Assembly: GCA_965116445.1 (NCBI GenBank) | Contig: OZ220688.1 | Span: forward strand, 62,001 to 126,000 | Direction of reading: 5' to 3' | DNA length: 64,000 nucleotides | From: Multivorans sp965116445 | GTDB lineage: Bacteria; Acidobacteriota; Thermoanaerobaculia; Multivoradales; Multivoraceae | Shown: in pieces, positions 8,511 through 17,638 of the stretch | Position numbering within the stretch: position 1 is the stretch's first letter | How the letters are laid out: every line of letters begins with the position of its first letter | The notes under the pieces: model-generated | The model's database searches: none | What the model was told of the DNA's origin: nothing | Seen by the model: only the letters and a program-made list of their open reading frames with translations | Translations under genes and position numbers: made by a program

Positions 8511-10580
8511 ATGTCGCTGCGGGAGGGCGAGAAGCAGCTCGACCGCGCGGCCAGCGTCCTCGACCTGGGCACCGACATCACGTTCCGGGAGGTCCTGCGC
8601 ATCTTTGCGCGGGTCGTCTCGACCTTCCGGCTGTTCAAGGCCCGGATCGCAACGAAGCTCGGCTTCATCACGGTGGAGCTGGTCTTTCGACTGATGGTCG
8701 CGCCCTGGCCGGGCAAGGTCGTGGTGGACCACGTGATCCTGGGCGCGCCGATCGGGGACGCGTCCGGCTTCCCGGCCTACCTTGCGCCGTTCGTGCTGCT
8801 GCTGGACGGCATGGGACCGGTGGAGATGATGCTCTGGGTGTTCCTGCTCGGCGTGTTCATGGTGACGGTCTTCGGGTTCACGACGAGCCGGGGCGCGGGC
8901 AGGTCGCCAAGCGGCGCGCCCACGGGGGCTTCGGCCGGCTCCTCCGGCGGCGCCACCGTCCTCTCGCCGCAGGGTCACGGCACCCTGGCCCAGGGCCACG
9001 ACATCGCCACGCAGACGGAGAACCAGGCGAACATGGGCTCCGGCCTGATGGCGGGCATCCTCGGGATCATCGACTTCCGGGTACATCTGCGGCTCTCTCA
9101 GTCGTTGAACCACTTCCTCCGAACCCAGGTAGCCGGGAAGCTCCGGTCGCTGCCGATGACGACGCTAGACGATTTGCGAATCGGCGACAGCGTCTACCGG
9201 GTTCTGTACGACTCGACCAGCGCGAACATGCTGCTGCACGGCATCGCGCTGGGGCTCTACTCGGGCCTGCTCGGCGTCGTCATCACCCTCTACATCATGC
9301 TCACGTACTTCGGCGCCGCGCCGGAGGTCATCGTGCTGGGCATGCTCGCCCTTCCGATCGTGTTCCTCATCGAGCTCCCCTTTGCCCGGATGGCGCGGCG
9401 CCGGGGTCAGGCCAGCCGCGCCTCCGGCTCGAGCACGACGAGCAACATCGAGGAGGGAATGAGCAACGTGCTCGCCGTGCAGAGCCTCGGGGGAAACGAG
9501 CGAGAGAGCCGTCGTTTCCGGCGGGCGAGCGCGGAGTCGTTCAAGCGCTTTCGTACGGAGTGGTTCGTCGTGCTCACGTACCGGCAGGCCTTCAGTCTGG
9601 CGCTGATGCTGAGCCAGGTCCTGTTCTTCCTCGTGATGGCCGGTCGCGTGATCGACGGCACGTTCACCGCCGGCGACTACTTCGTCCTGACGTACTACTT
9701 CTTCGTCCTCAGCGCGACGTTCGGCGCCTGGGGCTTCATGTACACGGAGTGGCAGCGCCACATCGCCGGCATGCGCCGGGTGTTCTTTCTGATGGATCTG
9801 CCGGGGGAGAGGTCGCGAGACGGCGTAGAACTGGGGCGAATCGAGCGCGGCGTCGAGATGAAGGGCGTCGGGCTCGTCTACCCGGACGGTCGCCGGGCGC
9901 TCCGCGACGTCGATCTGGAAGCCAGGATCGGCGAGATCGTGGCTTTCGTCGGCCCGACCGGCGCCGGCAAGACGAGCCTCGCCTACATGGTGCCGGCCTT
10001 CGTTCAGGCGACGGAAGGGACGGTCAAGGTCGATGGCGTCGATCTGAAGGACGTGGCGGTGGAGAGCCTCCGAGAGCAGGTCTCCTACGTCTTCCAGGAG
10101 ACGCAACTGTTCTCCGACTCGATCCTCGAGAACGTCCGCTACGGGAACCGGGATGCGACGGAGGAGCAGGTCGAGCGCGCGGCGCGCATCGCGGGCGCGC
10201 ATGACTTCATCGCCGCACTGCCGGACGGCTACCGGACGAACCTCGGCACCGTGACCACGAAGCTGTCGGTGGGGCAGAAGCAGCGCATCGCGATCGCCCG
10301 GGGGCTCCTCCGGGATGCCCGCATCCTGATCCTGGACGAACCGACCTCTGCCCTCGACCCGGAAACCGAGGCCTACCTCGTCGACGCCCTGCACGAAGCG
10401 GCGAAGGACAGGCTGGTCATCATCATCGCCCACCGCCTGTCGACCATCGCCCACGCCGACCGGATCTGTTTCCTCGAGGCCGGCGAGGTCCGGGAACAGG
10501 GCTCGCACGAGGAACTGATGGCGATCCCCGATGGAAGGTACCGAGAGTATGTATCGCTTCAGGCCGGTTCACAGGCTTGA
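8511..10580 (+). CDS. ABC exporter half-transporter, second of three
   Basis: 689 residues starting MSLREGEKQLDRA. It has an exporter membrane domain and an ATPase with Walker A GPTGAGKT (about residue 480), signature LSVGQKQR, Walker B ILILDEPT and H-loop AHRLST. A glycine/serine/threonine-rich loop of about 50 residues (SPSGAPTGASAGSSGG onward) interrupts the membrane domain early. The same loop occurs in the exporter at 13797, its close paralogue. An upstream frame through the IS is open but is not real coding. With the first exporter it probably makes a heterodimer. The IS immediately upstream may have cut its transcription or now supply it. Substrate unknown. Confidence 0.87.
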   Translation: MSLREGEKQLDRAASVLDLGTDITFREVLRIFARVVSTFRLFKARIATKLGFITVELVFRLMVAPWPGKVVVDHVILGAPIGDASGFPAYLAPFVLLLDGMGPVEMMLWVFLLGVFMVTVFGFTTSRGAGRSPSGAPTGASAGSSGGATVLSPQGHGTLAQGHDIATQTENQANMGSGLMAGILGIIDFRVHLRLSQSLNHFLRTQVAGKLRSLPMTTLDDLRIGDSVYRVLYDSTSANMLLHGIALGLYSGLLGVVITLYIMLTYFGAAPEVIVLGMLALPIVFLIELPFARMARRRGQASRASGSSTTSNIEEGMSNVLAVQSLGGNERESRRFRRASAESFKRFRTEWFVVLTYRQAFSLALMLSQVLFFLVMAGRVIDGTFTAGDYFVLTYYFFVLSATFGAWGFMYTEWQRHIAGMRRVFFLMDLPGERSRDGVELGRIERGVEMKGVGLVYPDGRRALRDVDLEARIGEIVAFVGPTGAGKTSLAYMVPAFVQATEGTVKVDGVDLKDVAVESLREQVSYVFQETQLFSDSILENVRYGNRDATEEQVERAARIAGAHDFIAALPDGYRTNLGTVTTKLSVGQKQRIAIARGLLRDARILILDEPTSALDPETEAYLVDALHEAAKDRLVIIIAHRLSTIAHADRICFLEAGEVREQGSHEELMAIPDGRYREYVSLQAGSQA

Positions 10581-11619
10581 GGGTCACGCCCGGAGGGTCG
10601 AAGCCCTCGCGCTGACGCCCGACGGCATCCGTCTCGTCTCCGCCTCCGCCGATGCCACCCTGCGCCTGTGGGACCTCCAATCGGGCCGTGCCCTGCGCAC
10701 CCTGGAAGGGCACACCGCCGGTGTCTGGTCCGTCGTCGTGACCCCGGACGGCACCCGGGCCGTTTCCGCATCCTTCGACGCAACTCTGCGCATATGGGAC
10801 CTCAACTCCGGCCGCGCACTTCACGTACTTCGCGGACACGCAACGGAGGTCTACTCGGTCGCCCTGACACCAGACGGCACGCGGGCCGTCTCCTCCTCAG
10901 CGGACGCCACACTGCGAGTCTGGGACCTCCAGACCGGGCGCACGCTGCACACACTCCGCGGCCATGAGGACGACGTGAAGTCCTTCGTCCTCACTCCCGA
11001 CGGTACCCGTGCCCTCTCCGCCTCCTGGGACAAGAAGGTCCAACTCTGGGACCTCAAGACCGGCCGCGCGCTGCGCACGCTCGAAGGTCACACCGACGCC
11101 GTCCACTCCATCGCCGTGACCCCGGAAGGCGCCCAAGCCGTCTCCGCCTCCGGTGACCGAACACTGCGCGTATGGGACCTCGGCTCAGGCCGCACCCTGC
11201 ACACGCTTCGCGGACACACGGAACCGGTCTACTCCGTCGCGGTGCCCCGCGACGGCGTCACGACCGTCTCCGCGTCGGCGGACGCGACACTGCGGGTATG
11301 GGATCTCCGAACCGGGCGGGTGCTGCACACACTGCCAGGCCATACCGAACCCGTGTACGGAGTGACGTTGACGCCCGACGGCATGCGCGCCGTCTCCACG
11401 TCCCCAGACCGGACGCTGCGCCTATGGGACCTGGATGCCGGGCGGCAACTCACCGCCTTCGAGTGCCGCGATCGGGTCCGCTCATGCGCCGTCTCACCGG
11501 ACGGCCAGACCATCATCGCCGGCGACGCAGGCGGCATGGTCTACGCCCTGGGGATAGGGCTCGGAGGAGGCACACGCGGGCTGAAGCCGCGCTGCGACCC
11601 GTGCGTCGCAATCCGGTGA
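10549..11619 (+). CDS. WD40 repeat protein
   Basis: About 356 residues, starting inside the end of the exporter gene (ATG at 10549; an in-frame ATG at 10531 is the alternative). Seven clear 42-residue WD40 units follow one another, each running GH...V.S...TPDG...SAS.D.TLR.WDL..GR.L.TL. An eighth, decayed unit (VRSCAVSPDGQTIIAGDAGG) closes the ring. No signal peptide is visible, so it is probably a cytoplasmic beta-propeller scaffold. The overlap with the exporter suggests co-translation and a possible regulatory role on the transporter, which is inference. The near identity of the units, also at DNA level, points to recent internal duplication. Confidence 0.9.
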   Translation: MYRFRPVHRLEGHARRVEALALTPDGIRLVSASADATLRLWDLQSGRALRTLEGHTAGVWSVVVTPDGTRAVSASFDATLRIWDLNSGRALHVLRGHATEVYSVALTPDGTRAVSSSADATLRVWDLQTGRTLHTLRGHEDDVKSFVLTPDGTRALSASWDKKVQLWDLKTGRALRTLEGHTDAVHSIAVTPEGAQAVSASGDRTLRVWDLGSGRTLHTLRGHTEPVYSVAVPRDGVTTVSASADATLRVWDLRTGRVLHTLPGHTEPVYGVTLTPDGMRAVSTSPDRTLRLWDLDAGRQLTAFECRDRVRSCAVSPDGQTIIAGDAGGMVYALGIGLGGGTRGLKPRCDPCVAIR

Positions 11620-11636
11620 GGAACGAGCTGGCGCGT

Positions 11637-11858
11637 TTACGAATCCGGCTCTTTCCGGGCGACGGGGTTCCCGTTCTCGTGGAAACGCCGGCTCAGGTCA
11701 TCGAGACGCTCGACCAGCGAGCGGACGATTCTGAGCAGTTCCAGGCTCGCTCCCGCTGGAGATGTGACGACGGGCCCGGTTCCTGCGCCGAGCCTGTCCT
11801 CGAGCCGTGCGAGCTGTTCGGTGATCATCTGTAGTTCGGGGTCATGGAGTCTCATCAC
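11637..11858 (-). CDS. small coiled-coil-like hypothetical protein
   Basis: 73 residues, rich in heptad-like leucines (MITEQLARLEDRL and LLRIVRSLVERLDDL), so probably a helical hairpin or short coiled coil. It starts 7 bp after the stop of the GH32-like gene on the same strand and converges on the WD40 gene. I do not recognise a family. The codon pattern is like its neighbours, but it could be a chance frame. Confidence 0.4.
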   Translation of the reverse strand: MMRLHDPELQMITEQLARLEDRLGAGTGPVVTSPAGASLELLRIVRSLVERLDDLSRRFHENGNPVARKEPDS

Positions 11859-11865
11859 ATCGCTC

Positions 11866-13761
11866 TTAGTAAGGATTCGAAGGCCTGATCTTCCAGGCCT
11901 CGACCGAGTGCACGTGGGCGTCGCCGCCGGCGGAGAAGAGTTGAACGCCGGCGCTGTCCCGACGAGAAGGGTAGATCCGCCGTGCGATGGCCTGTCGGTT
12001 GTTCGCGAAGACTTCGACGACGGATTTGTCGACGAAAACGCGAAGCTTCAGTCGCTCACCGGGCTTCAGCTCGAAGGGTGCCGCCTCTATGGCCTTGGGC
12101 GTGTCTTCGGGACCTGATCTTCGCGTATCGAGCTTGAGCAGCTTCTCTCGGGCGTCGTAGAAGATGGACGTCACCTCCTGGCGGTCTGGCGACGCGCACA
12201 CCTTGATGCCGAACTGCGCCGCTTCGGCGCTGTCCATCTCGACCAGCAGTTCGAGGCTGTTGCCGGCGACGTCGTCCGCGGTCAGGTCCTCGCCGGCGGG
12301 CACGGTGAGCGGTCCCATCCGAACACCGCCGTAACGAAGCGCTTCAATCTCCTCGGGCACATCCATCCGGAGCAGCCCGTCGTCCCCGAGAGACAGGACT
12401 CGCGGGAGGCTCAACGTGCCGGACCAGCCGTGCTTCGTTCGCGTGCCGAAGAGAGGCTCGTCGAGGATCCAGGCCCACATGATCCGGCGGCCCTTGTCGT
12501 CCACCAGGCTTTCCGGCGCGAAAAAGGAGTTGTCGACCCAGCTCATCTGCGCATGGGACTCGGGATGGAACTGCTCGCCCCGCCATTCACCGACGTAGTA
12601 GCGGCAGCCGATCCGGTGGCTGATGCACAGGAGCACGTGCTTGCCGCCGAGCTCGAAGAGATCGGGACAGGACACGTCCTCGTCGAGCGACACGCCGTCG
12701 ATGCCGTGGGCGAACAGGTCGCCTGCGTACTTCCATTCGCCCTCGAGCGTCGGCGACTTCGCGACGGCCGGCCGCTGGCCGCCAAAGATGGCGTAGTACG
12801 TGTCGCCTCCAAGCCACCCGAAGGGGTCCCACGACCGGTACTTGCCGTGGTGCTCGTCTCCTTCCCGGGTCCTCGGTGTGATCCCCGGCGTCTCGGAGAG
12901 GCGCCTGCTCCTGGAGTTCGAATCGAGCTTCTCCCACTCGTTCAGGTCGTCGTCGAGCGCCACCGCCATCGCGTTGCCCTCGCCGTGCTGGTGGTAGCAG
13001 ATCGTGGGCACGCCGTCCTTGTTGAGGAAGCAGTTGCCGCTGTACATCCCGTCGAGCAAGCCTGTCGGATGGTGGCGCCAGTGGAACAGGTCCGTGCTCG
13101 ACATGTGGCCCCAGTGGTCCGACCGCTGGCCAAGCCGCGTGTCCTGGAAAATGTAGAACAGGTGGTAGCGGCCCTTCCAGTAGATCGCGCCGTTCGGGTC
13201 GAAGGGCATCGCGACGCCTTCGGGCATCACGAAGTGGTAGCCGGGACGTTCCGGATCGCTCAGGATGCGCTCGCGGAGGTCGCGGGCGTTCTCGGCCGGC
13301 GCATCGGCAACTTGCGACAACGCAATCGAAACGCATCGCCAGACACCGTCCGGCTCCCTGGTCATCCTGAACTCGAACGCGCCGTTCCCGGTCGGTGAAC
13401 GGAGCTTCACCGGATCGACGGTCGCCGTGTCTCCGTCGACGACCACCGTCGCGTCATCGAGGACGAACCGCTTCTCCGCGTCTCCGCGCCGCTCGCCTTG
13501 CCGCTCCAGTTGTTCCCGCAGCTCGGCCTTCGTCGTGCCGGAACTGCTTCGCCAGGCCTCCGCAAAGAAGGCGACCTGCCCGTCGATGTCCCCCGCCCTT
13601 GTCGCGGTGTCGTAGGCCCGCAATGCGGCGACGACCTCGTCGTCGACTCGCCGCTGGTCGTGACCGGGCCGCCGTGCCTTCGTCAGTTCGAGGTCCGTCA
13701 TGATGCTCTCGCCGGCGTCGAACTTCCGGTCGAGTTCCTTCGCCTTCGCCTTAGCCTTCAT
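11866..13761 (-). CDS. chimeric protein: antitoxin-like N-terminus, NTF2-like domain and GH32-type glycosidase domain
   Basis: 631 residues after a GAGAGGAGG site. Residues 3-39 (KELDRKFDAGESIMTDLE, KARRPG) look like the start of a CopG-type antitoxin of the BrnA group. Residues about 41-155 resemble a SnoaL/NTF2-like domain. From about 175 a five-bladed GH32 domain follows (FDPNG 187-191, SWDPFGW 310-316, SCPDLF 364-369, then the C-terminal beta-sandwich with VFVDKSVVEVF). D188 is the expected nucleophile. The usual acid/base Glu of the ECPD motif is Ser364 here, so sucrose/fructan hydrolysis may be lost or altered. No signal peptide. It sits between WD40/exporter genes and a third exporter. 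Confidence 0.8.
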   Translation of the reverse strand: MKAKAKAKELDRKFDAGESIMTDLELTKARRPGHDQRRVDDEVVAALRAYDTATRAGDIDGQVAFFAEAWRSSSGTTKAELREQLERQGERRGDAEKRFVLDDATVVVDGDTATVDPVKLRSPTGNGAFEFRMTREPDGVWRCVSIALSQVADAPAENARDLRERILSDPERPGYHFVMPEGVAMPFDPNGAIYWKGRYHLFYIFQDTRLGQRSDHWGHMSSTDLFHWRHHPTGLLDGMYSGNCFLNKDGVPTICYHQHGEGNAMAVALDDDLNEWEKLDSNSRSRRLSETPGITPRTREGDEHHGKYRSWDPFGWLGGDTYYAIFGGQRPAVAKSPTLEGEWKYAGDLFAHGIDGVSLDEDVSCPDLFELGGKHVLLCISHRIGCRYYVGEWRGEQFHPESHAQMSWVDNSFFAPESLVDDKGRRIMWAWILDEPLFGTRTKHGWSGTLSLPRVLSLGDDGLLRMDVPEEIEALRYGGVRMGPLTVPAGEDLTADDVAGNSLELLVEMDSAEAAQFGIKVCASPDRQEVTSIFYDAREKLLKLDTRRSGPEDTPKAIEAAPFELKPGERLKLRVFVDKSVVEVFANNRQAIARRIYPSRRDSAGVQLFSAGGDAHVHSVEAWKIRPSNPY

Positions 13762-13796
13762 GGAGTGCGACCTCCTCTCTCGTGGAGCACGGAAGG

Positions 13797-15752
13797 CTAG
13801 CTCGCCCCGGCCTGCAGCGACGCATACGAGCGGTAGCGCCCGCCGGGCATCGCCATCAGCTCCTCGTGCGATCCGGACTCCCTGACTTCACCGTTCTCCA
13901 GGAAGTAGATCCGGTCCGCGTTGGCGATCGTCGACAGGCGGTGAGCGATGATGATGACCAGCTTGTCCTTCGCCGCTTCGTGCAGGGCGTCTATGAGATA
14001 GGCCTCGGTCTCCGGGTCGAGCGCGGAGGTCGGCTCGTCCAGGATCAGGATCCGTGCGTCGCGCAGGAGCCCGCGAGCGATCGCGATGCGCTGCTTCTGT
14101 CCCACCGAGAGCTTGCTGGTCACCGTGCCGAGGTTCGTCCGGTAGCCCTCGGGCAGGGCGGCGATGAAGTCGTGCGCGCCGGCGACGCGCGCAGCACGCT
14201 CGACCTCCGCCTCCGTCGCGTTCCGGTTGCCGTAGCGGATGTTCTCGAGGATCGAGTCGGAGAACAGTTGCGTCTCCTGGAAGACGTAGGAGACCTGGTC
14301 GCGGAGGCTGTCGACCGACACGTCCTTCAGGTCGACGTCGTCGACCTTCACCGTGCCGACGGTCGGCTGAACGAAGGCCGGCACCATGTAGGCGAGGCTC
14401 GTCTTGCCGGCGCCGGTCGGACCGACGAAGGCCGTAATCTCGCCGATCCTGGCTTCGAGGTCGATGTTCCGGAGCGCCTGGCGTCCGTCCGGGTAGGTCA
14501 GACCAACGTTCTTCATCTTGACGCCGCGGGTGATCCGGGGAAGTTCGACGCCCTCGCTCGTCTTCTCGGCCGGCAGGTCCATCAGGAAGAACACGCGGCG
14601 CAGGCCGGCCACGTTGTCCTGCAGCGGCGTGTAAACGAAGCCCATCCCGGCGAACGTCGCGCTGAGGACGAAGAAGTAGTAGTTGAGGACGACGTAGTCC
14701 CCTGCCGTGAACGTGCCGTCGATCACGCGGCCCGCCACGACGACGAAGAACAGGACCTGTCCGAGCATGAATGCCAGGCTGCCGGCTTGTCCATACGTCA
14801 GCTTGAGGAGCGACTCGATCCGAAAGCGCCTGAAGGACTCCTCGCTTGCCTTCCGGAAGCGCTGACGCTCCCTCTTGTTGCCCCCCAGGCTCTGGATGGC
14901 GAGCACATTGCTCATGCCCTCTTCGATGTTCGACGTTGTGTTGGCGCCCGAAGCGCGGCTTGCCTGGCTTCTGCGGCGGGCCATCCGCGCGAAGGGGACG
15001 ACGAAGACGAGCATGATCGGCAACGAGAGGGCGGCCAGCAGGATGACTTCGGGAGCGGCGCCGAAGTACGTGAACATCATCAGCGCGCTGAGCGTGATGC
15101 CGAGAGCGTGGGAGTAGAACTCGAGACCCACCTCGTAGAGAACGAAGCTGACGCTCGTCGTGTCATAGAGAACGCGGTAGACGCTGTCGCCGATCCGCTG
15201 GTCGTCCAGGGTCGTCATCGGCAGGCGCTTGATCCGCCCGGCGAGTTTCGTTCTGAGGAGGTGGTTCAGGGACTGCGTCAGGCGCAGGTGCACCCGGAAG
15301 TCCAGGAATCCGAGAATGCCCCCCATCAGGCCGGAGCCCCGGTTGGCCTCGTTCTCGGTCCGGGTGGCGGTGTCGTGCCCCTGGGCCAGCGTGCCGTGAC
15401 CCTGCTGCAGGAGGGGGGTGACGCCGCCCGAGGACGCCGCGGATGCCCCCGTGGGCACTCCACTCGCGGACCGGGCGGTGCCCCGGTTCGTCGTGAATCC
15501 GAACACGGTCACCATGAACGCGCCGAGGACGAGAACCCACGCCATGATCGCCAGCGGGCCCTTGCCGGCCAGAAAGATGACGAACGGGGCGAAGTAGGCG
15601 GGGAAGCCCGGGGCGCCTTCCGCTATGGGCATGCCGAGAATCACGTGGTCGACGACGACCTTGCCCGGCCAGGGCGCGACGAGCAGCCGGAACACCATTT
15701 CGGCCGTCACGAAGGCGAACTTGGCGGCAATGCGCGCCTTGAAGAGGCGCAT
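13797..15752 (-). CDS. ABC exporter half-transporter, third of three; true start unclear
   Basis: At least 651 residues, a close paralogue of the exporter at 8511. It shares the MRLFKAR-type first helix, the Gly/Ser-rich loop and the same ATPase motifs (GPTGAGKT, LSVGQKQR, ILILDEPT, AHRLST). Coding similarity continues upstream of the ATG at 15752: the codons to about 15868 give LREGEKELDRSASALD, matching the paralogue's N-terminus. That frame has no ATG, GTG or TTG before it runs into the divergent gene. A GTG at 15873 (MADKA) lies in another frame and would join with a one-base change. Either a rare start codon, a recent frameshift or an assembly error explains this. Substrate unknown. Confidence 0.82.
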   Translation of the reverse strand: MRLFKARIAAKFAFVTAEMVFRLLVAPWPGKVVVDHVILGMPIAEGAPGFPAYFAPFVIFLAGKGPLAIMAWVLVLGAFMVTVFGFTTNRGTARSASGVPTGASAASSGGVTPLLQQGHGTLAQGHDTATRTENEANRGSGLMGGILGFLDFRVHLRLTQSLNHLLRTKLAGRIKRLPMTTLDDQRIGDSVYRVLYDTTSVSFVLYEVGLEFYSHALGITLSALMMFTYFGAAPEVILLAALSLPIMLVFVVPFARMARRRSQASRASGANTTSNIEEGMSNVLAIQSLGGNKRERQRFRKASEESFRRFRIESLLKLTYGQAGSLAFMLGQVLFFVVVAGRVIDGTFTAGDYVVLNYYFFVLSATFAGMGFVYTPLQDNVAGLRRVFFLMDLPAEKTSEGVELPRITRGVKMKNVGLTYPDGRQALRNIDLEARIGEITAFVGPTGAGKTSLAYMVPAFVQPTVGTVKVDDVDLKDVSVDSLRDQVSYVFQETQLFSDSILENIRYGNRNATEAEVERAARVAGAHDFIAALPEGYRTNLGTVTSKLSVGQKQRIAIARGLLRDARILILDEPTSALDPETEAYLIDALHEAAKDKLVIIIAHRLSTIANADRIYFLENGEVRESGSHEELMAMPGGRYRSYASLQAGAS

Positions 15753-15990
15753 GTAGGAGAGCGCCCGCCCGAAGACGCGCAGGACTTCCCGGAACGGGAT
15801 GTCGGTATCCCTGTCGAGCGCGCTCGCCGAGCGGTCGAGCTCTTTTTCTCCCTCTCGGAGCCTTGTCCGCCACGTCGGCGGGCGGCGCGGGAGTCGCGGG
15901 GCGGCTGCCGGCTGCGTCAGATCGACTCCGGCAGCGCCGCTCGCCAGCCCGCGTGCAGGAGTGCCGTCCCCATAGAGTTGGAGAACCGAA

Positions 15991-17628
15991 ATGTCTCTTG
16001 TTCCGCTGTCATCGCCGTTCCGGGCGATCGTATCCGGGTCGGTGATGCTGCTGTCCGTGCTGCTCTCCGCGGTGGTCGGCTGCGCCCCCGAGAGCCGAGC
16101 CGACCGGCTGGAGGCCGGCGCCCTGGCGCCCCGACCCCCGGCGGTGGGCGGACCGCGCTACGGCGGCCACCTGCGCGTGGCCCACTCGCTCGAGCCCACG
16201 TCGCTCGACGCGGTGCTTGGACGGTCGGGCGCCGACGCCTACTTCTGGCGGCAGATCTTCGACCAGCTCGTCGACGCGGACCCGCAGCTCAATCCGCGGC
16301 CGGCAACTTCTCTCGCGACGTCCTGGGAGATCGCGACGGACCCCGACTCGATCACCTTCCAGCTTCGTCAGGGCGTCGTCTTCCACGACGGCACGCCGTT
16401 CAACGCGGAGGCGGTGAAGGCCAACATCGACCGGATTCTCGATCCCGAAACCGTCGCCACGCCGCGCGCGTCGCTGGCCGTGATCGAGACGGTCGAAGTG
16501 ATCGACGACTACACCGTGCGGTTCGATCTGGCGCGGCCGTGGGGCGCCGGCTTCGGCATGCTGGCCGACCGGGGCGGCGTGATGAGTTCGCCGGCGGCAA
16601 TCGAGGCGCTCGGCCCCGACTACGGCTGGAACCCGTCCGGGACCGGGCCGTTCAAGCTGAAGGAGGTGATCACCGGCACCCTTGTGCACTTCGTGCGGAA
16701 CGAGGACTACTGGGGCCGGGACGAGCACGGCAATCAGCTTCCGTACCTCGACGAAGTGACGGTCCGGGTGATCCGGGACGAGACGGTCCGTGCCGCCGCC
16801 CTGCGCACCGGGGAGATCGACGTGACCTACCTGCCTTACAAGGACGTGTCGACCTTCGAGCGGGACGAGCGCGTCCAGATGGAGACGATGCCGGGCGGGG
16901 GCATCGCGCTGACGCTGGTCTTCAACGTGAACAAGCCGCCGCTCGACGACGTGAACGTCCGGCTTGCGATCGCCCACGCCGTCGATCCGAGCGTGATCAA
17001 CCGGGCGATCTTCTTCGACCGGGCGATCGAGGCCGATGCGGGTATGTGGCCGGTGGGCGCCTGGGTCCATGAGCCGGATGACGAACGCCCCTACTACGAC
17101 ATCGAGAAGGCGCGCGAGTATCTCGCGAAGGCCGGCCGGGAGAGCGGCCTGGAGTTCACGGCGGTCACCCACCACAATCCCCTGCTCGTCTCCAGCGCGG
17201 AAGTCGTGCGGGCGATGCTGAAGAAGATCGGCATCCACATGGACATCGACGTCCTGTCCAGCGGACCGGCGACCGAGCGGTTCAACCACGGCCAGGAGTA
17301 CCCGATGTTCGTCACCTCCTGGAGCCGGTATCCCGAGCCGGACTGGATGGCGTCGCTGGCCTACAAGAGCGACGGCTACTACAACCCGGGCAACGTGCTG
17401 CGGCCCGACGTCGACGAACTGGTGGAGCTGGGCGCTTCGTTCTACGACAACGAGGCCCGCAAGCGGGTCTACCTCGAGCTCAACCGGACGGTCCTCGGCG
17501 AGGCCTGGTTCGCGCCGCTGCTCTACGGCGTGACCTACGCCGCGGCCCCCAGGAAGGTGCGCAACCTGGACCAGTTGATGGGCTGGGACGGCAAGATGAA
17601 CTTCGCCACGATCTGGCTGGAGGAGTAG
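15991..17628 (+). CDS. peptide/nickel-type ABC transporter substrate-binding lipoprotein
   Basis: 545 residues of the SBP_bac_5 (DppA/OppA) family. A lipoprotein signal ends in SAVVGC with C31 as the lipidation site. The mature part shows the family features GGHLRVAHSLEPTSLD, FHDGTPFNAEAVKANIDRI and NVRLAIAHAVD. It binds oligopeptides or similar solutes and delivers them to the two permeases encoded directly after it (gaps of 10 bp and an 8-bp overlap). A GGAG site precedes the ATG. It diverges from the third exporter gene, and the shared 120-bp interval carries the unresolved start of that gene. Confidence 0.9.
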   Translation: MSLVPLSSPFRAIVSGSVMLLSVLLSAVVGCAPESRADRLEAGALAPRPPAVGGPRYGGHLRVAHSLEPTSLDAVLGRSGADAYFWRQIFDQLVDADPQLNPRPATSLATSWEIATDPDSITFQLRQGVVFHDGTPFNAEAVKANIDRILDPETVATPRASLAVIETVEVIDDYTVRFDLARPWGAGFGMLADRGGVMSSPAAIEALGPDYGWNPSGTGPFKLKEVITGTLVHFVRNEDYWGRDEHGNQLPYLDEVTVRVIRDETVRAAALRTGEIDVTYLPYKDVSTFERDERVQMETMPGGGIALTLVFNVNKPPLDDVNVRLAIAHAVDPSVINRAIFFDRAIEADAGMWPVGAWVHEPDDERPYYDIEKAREYLAKAGRESGLEFTAVTHHNPLLVSSAEVVRAMLKKIGIHMDIDVLSSGPATERFNHGQEYPMFVTSWSRYPEPDWMASLAYKSDGYYNPGNVLRPDVDELVELGASFYDNEARKRVYLELNRTVLGEAWFAPLLYGVTYAAAPRKVRNLDQLMGWDGKMNFATIWLEE

Positions 17629-17638
17629 GACCAGCTAC

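Noticed and set aside
6996..10580. A single 1194-codon open frame running from the IS start through the second exporter
   Set aside because: Its first 500 codons are an out-of-frame reading of the transposase and the IS right end, low in any family similarity. The same frame is open in IS copy 2 without an exporter. Exporter homology begins at 8511.
11860..11890. T-loop-like GGATTCGAA that hinted at a tRNA
   Set aside because: No matching T-stem, anticodon arm or acceptor stem around it. No tRNA was found anywhere in the window.
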